Source: Sphaeramia orbicularis
Taxonomy: Eukaryota > Chordata > Actinopteri > Kurtiformes > Apogonidae
Reading direction: 5' to 3'
DNA length: 64,000 nt
Assembly: GCF_902148855.1 (NCBI RefSeq)
Contig: NC_043970.1
Location: 42,037,461 to 42,101,460 of the forward strand
Shown: positions 45,401 through 57,400 of the stretch, in pieces
How the letters are laid out: each line of letters opens with the position of its first letter
Numbering within the stretch: position 1 is the stretch's first letter
Translations under genes and position numbers: made by a program
The notes under the pieces: model-generated
What the model saw: the letters and a program-made list of their open reading frames with translations, nothing else
The model's database searches: none
Told to the model about the DNA's origin: nothing

Positions 45401-48400
45401 TAATCTCACTCAGAATTCCATTTAAGATGAAAATAACAACAGTGAAAATATTGACTTACATGCATTTCTTGTTTTTTTTTTTTGTGTTTTCGTACAGTTG
45501 CGGAAGAATTATTAGACCATCAAAAGTCATCAAAAACAATGGTTATGCAATTAAATACTAACTCCTGTGTGTGTCATGTGACTAAAACAGACAGAAAAGA
45601 AAACATGGAATGTCTAAAAGCACTGTTTTTGTCAGTACAATGCCATAGATATTGATATAAGAACTGAAGTAATTTTGGTTATTATTAGGAAAACATGGAA
45701 GATGGATAGATATCAGCTCTGACATTAAACTACTACGAGCTATTTTTATTGTTTTCATTATATTTGCCCAAACAAATGTACCTTTAGTTGAACCAGGCAT
45801 TAAAATGAACAAGAAATTGAAGAAAACAAGGGGTGGTCTAATAACTTTTTTCCGTGACTGTATTTTTTTTACGCAACGAGTAGAGTGAACAGGTGTTTTA
45901 ATTTTGGCTTTGGGGTGTTTTTTTTAGCCTGAGTTTCTACACGTGTACCTACCTCTGAATAGACCAGCTACAGCAGGGGGCTCAGATTGGAAGAGAGGAG
46001 TGGTGGTGTAAGGGTTTGGCCCACAGAAGGAGTCTGACACACAGCAAGAAGAACGGCAGACAGACAAAAGTACCAGACGGAGAGAGAAGAGGGAGGAAAG
46101 GAGGAAAAGATTATGAAAATACCAGAAGAAGAAGAAAAAAAGAAAGGGTAGTGAAAGAGAAATGACAGGAAGCCGAGCAACTGTGGGAAGGGCTTTTAAG
46201 CAGAGGGAAAACAAAGCTCAGGATTTGGTGGACAAAAGCGAAGGAAGCCGGCACTCATCACATCGCTAGACTAAATACAGGGCGAAAATTAAGGGCAACT
46301 CACTGCTAGTGTCTAACCACACAATAATGCAGGTTCACACCCATGGGCATGTAGAAGGGAGCAGGGAGGCAGAAAGCAGCAACAGCACTCTTTACTGGAC
46401 ACTTCAGCCATCAAACCCATGGAAATCCAATTCTATCTACGCCAACATAACTACACTCAACATCTCACTACTTCTATGACATTAGGGGTGTGTATTGGCA
46501 AGAATATGGCGATACGATACAAATCACCATGCTAGGATCACGATACGATATATCATGATACTGTTAAAAAGGCAATTTTTTGTTTGTTTCTTTTTTTAAA
46601 TGATTTCCTTGAAGAATTGAATTACATCCGAAATATGCACAAATACTAAACACATTTTTATTTCATCATAACAGGATCTGATGCTATACCACAAAATTTT
46701 CCTGTGTTAAAACTTTAATTATGTTTTAAAGACATTACAGTTTAAGGTCCTGTTCAAATGTTCATTTTCTATTAGTTCATAACTAACATCATAGCATTAT
46801 TTTTGTGCAATCCCAACAAAGGAACTAACATCTGCCTCTTTCAGAAAGTAAAAAGTGCTTTTAGGATGTTTCAAATAAACACTATTTAATAAAATAGTGT
46901 TAAACAATAATAATTAAAATATACACAAAAAAGAAAAACAAAGAACAAAAATGAACCTCCACAATATCTGCATTTGAATAAATACCTAAAAATATCGATA
47001 CAGTACTTTTTAATATCGATACAGTATCGTGAAATGAAATATCGCAATATATTGCAGAACCGATATTTTCTTACACCCCTATATGACATGTCAGCAAAGT
47101 ACCAGCCAAACAGTCATCCACCATAGTACCTGTGATAAAATGCTCGGTGGTATCAAGATCAGATGCCAGGGAAGAGCTTGAATCAAAAAAGGGATTGTAA
47201 TGATCTGGAGAAGAATGAAACAAGGCTGCTGATCAAGATGGATATTCATGCAAAGAACTTTGAAATACAAACAGAAGAACAAGAGGAAAGCAAATACAAG
47301 ATTAAACGGTCCGAATCAAAGAATGTTAAGAGCTGAGAAAACAAACATGGGGAACTCAGCCTTGCCGTGGAGGGAAACAAATATTTAGAATGGGGCAGCG
47401 TGCCAGAACTGAGATGAATGTGAGAAAAGTGTCAGAAAACTACAGAATGTTCAGGCAAGTGACCCCAAAGCCAGTTCAGGCATTTCCTCCTTTTCTACAT
47501 ATAGTGTTCGCAATCCCTGAGAGATCTTCAACAGCAAATTATCAGCCAGGATGAAGTTATGGGACTTACTACATCAGTATGAAACATACGCATGCTAGTT
47601 GGAACTCTAAAAGAAATAGAACAAGATGCAGCTAAACAATCCCACCGAACACTTCATGGCTAGGTGTCCTAGAGGACAGACTGCCAGTGTCAGAGGATGC
47701 CGTGGACAGGTGGACGGCGTCGACAACAGGTAGTGTGAGGAAAGGGTTTGAGTTTGGAATGGAGTCCTCGGCAGCTTCTGCAGCAGAGGTGAAAGGATCT
47801 GAATGGGCAGGAGGAGGGAGGAGGAGAGGAACAGAGAGGTTATGGTGGAGAGAAGGACGAGAAAAAGAAAAGTTAACAAAAAAAATGAGCATGCAAGAAG
47901 ACACGGGAGGAGGAAATGTCAGTAATGTAGGTGAAAAGGATTCACAGTGTTAGAAATCCACAGACAGGCTGATATCATGCCCTACATCTGATGTGGTGCT
48001 CTCGCTGGCCCAGATTTACAGGTCAGGTGATGAAGTTTATCGCATCTTAAAGCGGGTTAAGGGTCGTCATTATCAGGACAGTCAAGAGTCCACAAGTTGT
48101 AGCAGCATCCGTATCCAACATCTATTTAAGGCTGAACGTGTTTAGTGCAAAAGAATTTCTTATCTAAATAAACACGACCACATTTCCTCAATATCACAAT
48201 TAAATTTTTATGATGTCTGACATGTTTTTAACCCATAAAGATCCAAACAACCACTGGCAACTAAAGCATCTACTGATGTCAGATGTTTAATACCCATTTA
48301 ACCACTAATTCTGTCAATACATGTAAATAATTGGTGTAAAATACAGTTATTCATCTTTTCATGGTCATCACATATGACCCATTTGGACACTCAGAGGCTC

Positions 48401-51400
48401 CGTAGTTACCGTGGAAACACCGTCATCTTCTACAACATTGATTCACCAGTAGTAGTGGAGTTTGATAAATAAGTGTTTTGTTTTTTATGTTCAGTTAATG
48501 ATATATTTTGCTTGAAAAAGGGCCCTTTTTTTTCCAGTTTTCTCCATTTTTCAGATAATAACCTTTGAATTTACTTTAGTTTTCATGAACATCTAAACGG
48601 TCTGTGAATTAAATACAGGAAATTACATGATTTACCCTGAATAATGTGAAATAAATAGGATAGTATTATAATAAATGGTGATAAACAGGGTTCCTGTAGG
48701 TTTCTACAAGTTAAAATTAAGACGTTTTAAGACTAATTGGAACAGATTTTAATGCCGATTTCGCAGCCTATTTCACAGCCATACTGGTAAAAACTAGTGA
48801 CTCCTAGACTTTCTGAAAATGCATTTATTTCCTCCAATGCCTTGATTCCCACCGTTCCGAGTCATTTCTGTCTGTAACTTTGGTTTGCCATCTAACCTGG
48901 TAAAGTTAATATTAAAATAAATAAATCACATCACAGATTTATAATTTCAAGTGCTTTAAATAAAATTCAAGCCCTTTTCACACCTTGAAAACCCAACAAT
49001 GAAATTTAAGCATTTTCAAGGATTTCAAGCACCCATACGAATCCTGTTTATATGATTACTGTGAAGCAGATTGAAAATAGCTTGGAAGCTGCTGCTGGTT
49101 TGAGGCCGTCGTTGTTCAGTCTTTCACACATCCCAGTATGATGTGTCTACTCTTGCCTACCTTTAAACTCCTAAGTAACCCCGTTTCTTTTTTTTTTCTT
49201 CTTTGTGTTATGATTATCAATACTACAATGTCTGTATACACATATATGCATTAATAATTTTCTTTGTGTTATTTTGTAGAAGTGTGGTTGGCTATGTGAA
49301 CAAGCTTGTTATTATCATCATTATTATCCATTTACTTACTTATTTATTTATATTACTTTTTTTTGTTTTTTGCATGTGTGTGCTTCATGGACACATCCAC
49401 AATCATTTATACACATAGATAAATGTGAGTGTGTGTAAGTAACTGTAAATATGTTTGTTTCCAAATATAAACTTTATTATTATTCATGTTATTGTTCTGC
49501 AAAGTTGGATGACCGTGAAAAGCCCTGATCGTCACAAATCACTCTTCTGTTATGTTTCGCACTGCAAAGTCTGTGTTTATATGACATTATTCATGTAACA
49601 AAGATTCACAAATAACATTTTTTTTCCTTTCAGTGAGCAATATTGACACCCTTTTTTGTTTTTCAAAGAAAATAGAACAGCACACTTTTTTCCAATGACG
49701 TCCTGTGTAATATGTTATGAGACTGTTCTAAATAAAAATTTGAATTAAAAAAACAAAACAAAGAAAACTCATAAGTAGTTACTGAGCAGCTCAAGCTAAA
49801 TATTTAACCTGTAAAAACTATTTTGCAGATTATCAGTGATGTTATCTCCTTGTGTCAACCACACTATTTATATATCTTAAGATAGGAGACTGATGTGAAA
49901 AGCACACAAGTTTATAGATAGATATGAGATAAGCCTGACACTGCAAATATGAACTACACATGTCAACATTTATTTTTCTGACACAAACAAGCTGCAGCAT
50001 CCATTAAAAGTTTAACATATATGTATCCTGTAAAAAATTGCACCACAATGTAAAAAGATTAAATATTTTGATAACTTCCTGCTAATCAATGTCTGGAGTT
50101 TTGGGCCCTAAAATGTCCTGAGATTAATGCAAAGTGATAAACACTGGAAAAATCTAAATCTTACCAAGTGTATTTTTCTCATTTCTAGTCCAAATATCTC
50201 ATCACACTTAAAATAATGCATAATCACCTAAAGAGTAACTTTTCAGTAAGATATAAGAACTTATTTTTAGGCAATAGATCTTGAAAATCTTATTTCAAGA
50301 AATCTTACCAAGATGATTTTTACTGTTCCATCAGCAGATTTTTTTGCTTAAATTAAACAAAAAAAAGAAAAAAAATCTCGAATTAAGCAAAAAAAAATAA
50401 ATCTTGATAATTTTCACTTGTTCCATTGGCAGATTTTTTTGCTTTATTCAAGATTTTTTTTTTTTTTTTTTTTGCTGAATTCAAGATTTTTTTTTGTGCT
50501 TAATTCAAGATTTTTTTTTTGCTTAATTCAAGCAAAAAAAATCTGCCAGTGGAACAAGTGAAAATTATCTTGGTAAGATTTCTTGAAATAAGATTTTCAA
50601 GATCTATTGTCTGAAAATAAATTCTTATATCTCACCGAAAAGTTACTTTTTAGGTGATTATGTTTCATTTCAAGTGTAATGAGATATTTTGATGAGAAAT
50701 ACGAAAAATACACTTTGTAAGATTTAGATGTTTGCAATGAATACACTGATGCTCCAAAAGTAAGGTTTCTTTGTAATATATCCCACCTTCAGTCATCATC
50801 ATAAAAAAAATAAGTTATTTCCATCCCTGTCTCAAATTAATTAGTATGTAGTCTTGACAGTATGAGCCTTGTGTGTGAGTATGTGACTTGTGTGTGTTTT
50901 TACATGCAGTTAAGTAGCAGCATGGATTAAAACATTGCCAAAAAGTGTGGTTCTCTCACCTCCCCATGTGTTGGCTGTGGAGAGAGGCAGTGGCTGCTGG
51001 AAGGCTGGCTGCAGGTCCAGCAGGTCATTGGCTGCCTTGGAGGTGCTGGATGAACAGAGGACAACAAGGGCATTAGGGATGAATCTGTGACTCATTGACT
51101 AATAATTAGTGTCCTTCTCCATTTTCAAGGTCTCCAACTGCAGAGAACCAAAAATGGAGTGGCTGTGAATCGGAATGGGGGTCACTTATGGGATGAGTGA
51201 CTGTGGGATTCTTACCCGTTATTGGAGCTAGGGGTGGAGAAGAGGTCGATGGCAGGATTTGAGTTGATGGTCCCACCCACCGTAGAGACAGGGGAGGAGT
51301 CTGTGGTCGCCATGGCAGGATTCTTCTGGAGTTCTTTCAGACGCTGCTCCTATGAGAGTTAAAATGATAGTATTAATAACATAGAAACTATCCTAAATAT

Positions 51401-54400
51401 GAAAAAATGTTTACTTAACTCTTTGTAAATGTTTTGATACAAATGTATACATTTGCAAAACCCTAAAAAAACAAAGAGTATAAAGAAAACAAAAACTATC
51501 CTAAATACAAGACATGTTCCAAGAAAACAGATTCTCTATGGCATTTTTGTCTTGCGTGGATATTTCTGAAAGTAAATCAAGATCCGTTTCACGCCCTTCA
51601 CGTGAAATCTGGCAGCTGTTTGATGTATTATTTTCCTAAATCATGGCTTTATGTTGCTAGGATTTCCCATGTGATTCAACAGTCTTATGCTGTTATGCAT
51701 TATGTCTTATGCTATTCCAGAGTCCTGGGAGATGGGACGTTTCCGACGTCCATCTTGGTAAAATGTACTGGAAAGCCTGTCCAAAGTGGGAGGTCCTTGT
51801 TGCAAAGTGAGGCCAGTTCGAATTACCCCGACCTCACCACAAACTACAACGTGACGTCAACACAACAATGGCGGCGCAGTGTGCAAGTTCGCAATGAAAA
51901 AAAACCAAAAAACTTCACAATGTATAAATAGCTCATCCGTCATTTTGCTTCTTCCATCTCGTTTGCTTATATGAGAACACTGTACTGTTGACAGTCAAAA
52001 TGCCTCTTCAGTAACAAAGCAAATAGGAGCTTAGATCTGCAACCCCCATGTTTGTTGTTTATGTTCAACACGGATCACCTGGAACACTTTGAGGTGGGAG
52101 GCAGTTAACTCCAAGTGAGATATATTCTACCTCCCAGGACTCTGGAATGCAGCATTATACTTGAAATAGTAGTACTACCTCCTATTGGGTTCATGTTGGA
52201 TTTGTTTTGTAGTTTTTCCCCCGAAACACACATTTAAGCATGGCTTCATTCTCATAAATCTAACTTCATAATCCAATTAAATTTAAGACTTGCAAAAAAT
52301 TAAAAATGCCTTAAACTAAAAACCCTAAAAACACAAATTTTTTGTTTTTTTTACTTTTCCAACCTTGCTAAATGCCTGTAAATGAAACATCTGGCCACTT
52401 CACATTCTCAAAACATACTTACAATCTAAGTGGAGAAATAAGCCATTTTCATTTTGTCATCAAAATCGCTTCCCAGCTCTTGAAAGAGGTCAAATGTATT
52501 TATATTTTCATTTTAGAGCCACAGATGGCCACGTGTTAAACATCCTTTGCAGAATGAAGAAAAACACAGTCCAAACTAAATTAGGGGTAGAACTCTAGAA
52601 CACAAAGGGCAAGCACAGAGGCCAAACTAGAGAATGCTCTTCAGAACAGGTTCATCATCTGACCTTTCCAAAGTCAATTTAACATTAACTGCCTAAGCTT
52701 CATGTGCTGTAAGCTGAAAAGAATGCAGGTGAGGGATGCAACTGTACTTTTAGAGCTTTTAGGCGAGCCTGCTCTTCCTCCAGGGCTGCCTGTTTTTCCC
52801 TCTCGTCCACTTTGGTGAAGGATATGCCGGTGTTGGCCAGAGAGGAGACAGCGTTGGAGAGGGTGCTGGCCCTGATTCAAGAGACACACAAAGGAAATGA
52901 GTTAAAAATCATTTCAGGAAAGGGGGGAAATAAAAAGAAGTGAGATTACCAATTTTACAAGTATTTAACATTGGACTTTGTTCCCATTAATTGCTTTACC
53001 ACAATTAAGTATCAAAGCTTCCCCTTTCCAATTGTGTTCTACATGAACAGCTTGAATCCACGAGCAGCCATTTTTCTAATATTGAAACATGAAAAGTGCA
53101 TCGTAATAAAAATGGCGCATTTTTAACATCTTTCATGCTCAAAACCCCTTGAAGCCTGTCCAATACTATCAAGTTGCTGAAGCAAACATGAGCCTGTGTT
53201 CTGAGCCCGGATGGCAGGGAGCCAGATCAAGTGAACGGAGATGAAGCAGACCTACCTGCTGGCTGCTGTCGAGTCTTTCACTTTCTTTCCTTCTAAAGAG
53301 GCCAAGTGCTGCTCCAGGGCATCCAGCAGGCTGCTGGGGGCCTAGTGTGAATGTCATTGACACACATTAAGTTTCAAAGCCTGAAGAGAGACTAATAGAA
53401 AAAGTCTTCTGGAGGAAACAAAAACAAAACACTGAGGCATGCCAAGTTATTGCCAAGAGTCGACCAACAGAGCTACTCTCAAATACTGCACAGAGACAGA
53501 GAGAGAGAAAAGGTTCAGATACTTACACACACCGTAAACTGAAGGTGGAGAGACGGAAGGAAAGGGAAAAATACAGAAAATAAAGGTGGTAACAGTCAAG
53601 ATACCATTAAGGAAAGTGTTTGGGAGCAAGCTAGCTTAGGCTGGAGCTACTGCAGCTTCTCCTCTAAAATTAATTATGTCACAACAGAGCTTCTACACGA
53701 ACCCATCTTGTACACAACACACGTCTCTGGCAGGATACAAGAGGTTACTATCAAGTCCTACACTGAAGCCCTGGATTCACACCTTTATTTGCTGTACACG
53801 GTGCAAGGTCAGGAGTGAGTATGAAGGTGTTTCTAGGTGCAGTAGATGGCTCATGCATTGGCTGCCTAGCGTGCACAGCACTGGGTGTGAAAACTACTAA
53901 GGCCTGAAGCTACAGGGGAGCAGCCTGTGAGAGGACAGTAATAGCCAAATTTTGGAAGTTCATACAGTATTCCAGAGGTCAGTCAAGCAACATGTACATA
54001 CAACGGCTCATATGCTGTAAGCAAAGAAGTCTTTGAGGACTGTGTATAATTGCCTGTAAGAAGATCTTAGACTATGTTTAAAACATTATTCATGTTTTAT
54101 ATTATTAATGCCTTACCTTGATCCCATTCTCATTATTTCTACATTGCATTTGTGTGGACACATGCTTAGATTAATTGTATACCTGAATAATAAACAGATT
54201 CAGCTTGTAGTGGAGTCTGTAGATGTAACAAAACGCAACTACGTTTGTGTTCTGTCACAGGAAACTAAGCTGTTGAAATCTTCTGACCTTTAAAGGACAG
54301 TTCCACTTGGCCAGTCCTGGTTTCATGAGCCACAGATTTCACGGATTTGCCTCTAAAGATTCAGTGTGAGTGTGAGGCTAGTGGTGAAGTTGCAGACGAA

Positions 54401-57400
54401 CTGGCAGAAGTCCCTTATAAAGCCAGTTTTTGTTCTGTTTTGAGCTTTTTATTTAAGCTCGATGCTATCCACCATAAAACTGAACAAAAAAACACAGTGG
54501 TGCAATGTGGCGGACTCTGAATACTGATCCACAGTCTGAGATAAACGGCTAGTTTTAAAAGGCAACGAAAACAATGACTCTCACGTTGCTTTGATTATGC
54601 ACTAATGAAACCAAGAAGATGAATATTATATTGCATTTGTGCCACTAAATCCTCTTAAAACTCACAGACACAGAACCTTCATGTTACAGGCAGGTATTCG
54701 AAGGATTTTATATGAGACTTAAATACTCAAAAGCATATAATCTTTACCTCTACTGTGTCATAAAAGCAGAAGCAAACTATGTGATATTTAAGCAAGAGTT
54801 TTTCTAGGAACATGTTTAACATACTTACTCTACTGCTATAACTACACTGAGCAAAAGTATAAACGCATCATGTGACACTTTAACATTTTAATAGCATTAG
54901 GTGTTGCACAATACATTAAATAACACACAGTTTATTTTGTTGATCAGTGTGGTACAGATTACTGTCCGTTAGAACATGATAGTGTCGTCTGGCATTCAGG
55001 GACATTCATGTGGACACAGTGGGGGCCGGCTGAAAGAAATCACTACTCCATATCTCATGTGTCCACCATTGGCTTCTTGTAGAGCAACACATCGTCTTCT
55101 CATTGAGTTGACAATATTGTCAGTTGTGGACATGGAATTATGTTATGTGACATTTTGAGGTGTCCTTTTATTGTCCCCAGTATCAGGAGGGTCTGAATAA
55201 TGTTTGAGCAGCGTCTGGGCATGACACACCTGTTTTGTGGGTGGAATCACTAGACCACGCAGCAAGTGCTCACTTGCAGAGATGGACACAAAGTTTGTCT
55301 ATAAGTCAAGAGAATTAACCATGCTTTACAATTATAAGACATCATGAGCTCATTTTGGCTGTGCGTCTCGAGTTACACAAATACTGTACATGGTGCATTT
55401 ATATTTTTGCTCAGTATATATACAGACTATGACATAATACATGGTGGACAGGCAGCAAATATATTTATACAGCTCCCAGAATCTTCACTACTAACAGTTA
55501 TATATTATCTATTCAAAAATAAAGATTTACAAGCAAATGCATGTCTGTTATCCTTAATCTTCTTGCAACTTATTGAAATTATGCTTATAATATGCTAGAT
55601 ACAGTATTAATTCCCCAAAATTTGGCCATTTCCCACTTTTTAGTAAAGCTAAGCCAGCAAACAGGTGAGGAGCATAAAGTTAAGGAGAGTTTTAACTAAG
55701 TAACTGCAAAGATGCCAAAAAAAAAAAAGTTTGATATGAGTCTATGAGCAAAGGAATGGTTACGCTTACCTGAGACAGATCTGGGATGTCTCCTCGATCA
55801 ATTCCCACTTGCTGCAGAAGGAGAGCAAATTCAGATTAGACATAGATTCAGCAATTCAGTCACAATTGAAATTTGGGGGTGGGGAAAAAACATAATCAAC
55901 GAGGCTGCTGACTTGCCTCTGCAACTTTGAGAAACTCTGAGATTCTTGTCATCCGTGTGAGGAATTTCTTATAGATGTCAAGACCTTCTTTGCACTGGAC
56001 TTTCTTCATGTCAAAGTATTTTTCTGTTAATCGAAATCATAAAGTAAGCACAACAAACATGCCGGCAAACATAATCCCCAATGCTACTTCCAACACCCTG
56101 TAAATCAATTTCCCGTCTCTTGAAGGTGAAGCAGAAGGTTGGATAACCTCGCCCTGTAGATGCTGAATATTGCATGCTCATCATGCCAAAACAGTGAAAA
56201 GTAAACCTTAGTGCATATTAATTTGAGGCTTAGGCTAGAACAGAATTCATAAAGTCTACTGGGAAATAGTTTGTGACAACCCCCCATAAACCTCCTTTGA
56301 AATAAACCTGTTAGCAGTCTGCGGCTCTGCTAAACCACCAGGTTCCCAGGCTTCCATTTTTTCAGTTAATTAAAGGCTGCGTAGTGAGAGGAATGCTAAC
56401 GAAACAATCTCCAAGTATATCCTTTCTTTCAAAGTTGAATGCAAAGTATGAGAACCAAGTGAAATAATTCTGGCTTTCACCTCTGGTCAATGTCTGTAAA
56501 CAGCTGAGTGAACCAGAATTATAATACTATAGCTATAATGTCAGAAGTTGCAGGACTAAATTTGTCATTTCTTTTGTACCCAGCAGGTTGATTATGCCCT
56601 CATTGTAGGCTGCAAACAGTCGGATCGCATCTTTGAACAGAAGCATGAAGGCTGCGTTGATCACACCGTTTGTTAGTTCATTGGCATTGACCTAAACAGA
56701 GGAAAAAGATAGAAGGTGTGAGTGGAGACATGAGTGTGTCAACAGGAGGTTTACTAAAAACGTCAGCTCTGCCAATTAAAGCCCTCACATTGAAATCAAG
56801 TAGCACATCCATCTGATTTTGGATAATAGGGATGGTCTTGAGGAGCTTCTCTGTGTTCATGGTCCTCATCACACCATCAGACCTGTGGAAAGGACAGAAA
56901 ATAGTAATAAGAAAGTCATGGTGGTGCAAATAACAAACATGCATCAGTAGGACACGTCATAGGATTACATTTTTTAAATCATTTGTGTGACTGCCATCAT
57001 GAAATTCCCTAGGGATGGACCAGCTAAAATTCTAGGCCAATACCAGTGATTAAAATAATAATTTACTCAATACCAATGTTTATTTTTGGTTTTATTGTTA
57101 TTTATAAACCCTTTTGCATTATTAAAAAAAATGGCTCATAACATGAAAAAATTCAGAAATGTTCTCGAATGAAATGAAAAAATGAGATGTCCTTTTATCA
57201 ACCATCATAACAGCAGTCATCAGATAAATACACAAACAAACAAGAACCTGTCACAGTGCAAACTAGGTAAAGACAAAGCTGACTATGCGAACTATGCACC
57301 GTAAAATGTGTGAATGGGTCTCTACATTTGGTCTCTATAAAAACCAACAACCAAAGGTAAAACTAGGTTTAGCTAATCTTTGTGTGACAAATTAAAAGTA

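Larger units (their letters stand above)
47799..50959. other. picalm intron 12
   Basis: Holds a TTAA-ended element (48232-48465), a 'cagggttcctgtagg' element (48684-49047), a LINE-tail-like AT-rich stretch (about 49190-49755, ending 'ctaaataaaaatttgaatt') and a long foldback (50142-50739). Confidence 0.6.

Noticed and set aside
46886-47089. Minus frame with '[13 protein letters not shown]' repeats
   Set aside because: Produced by repeated 'atatcgatac' motifs of hAT-like element C, not a gene.
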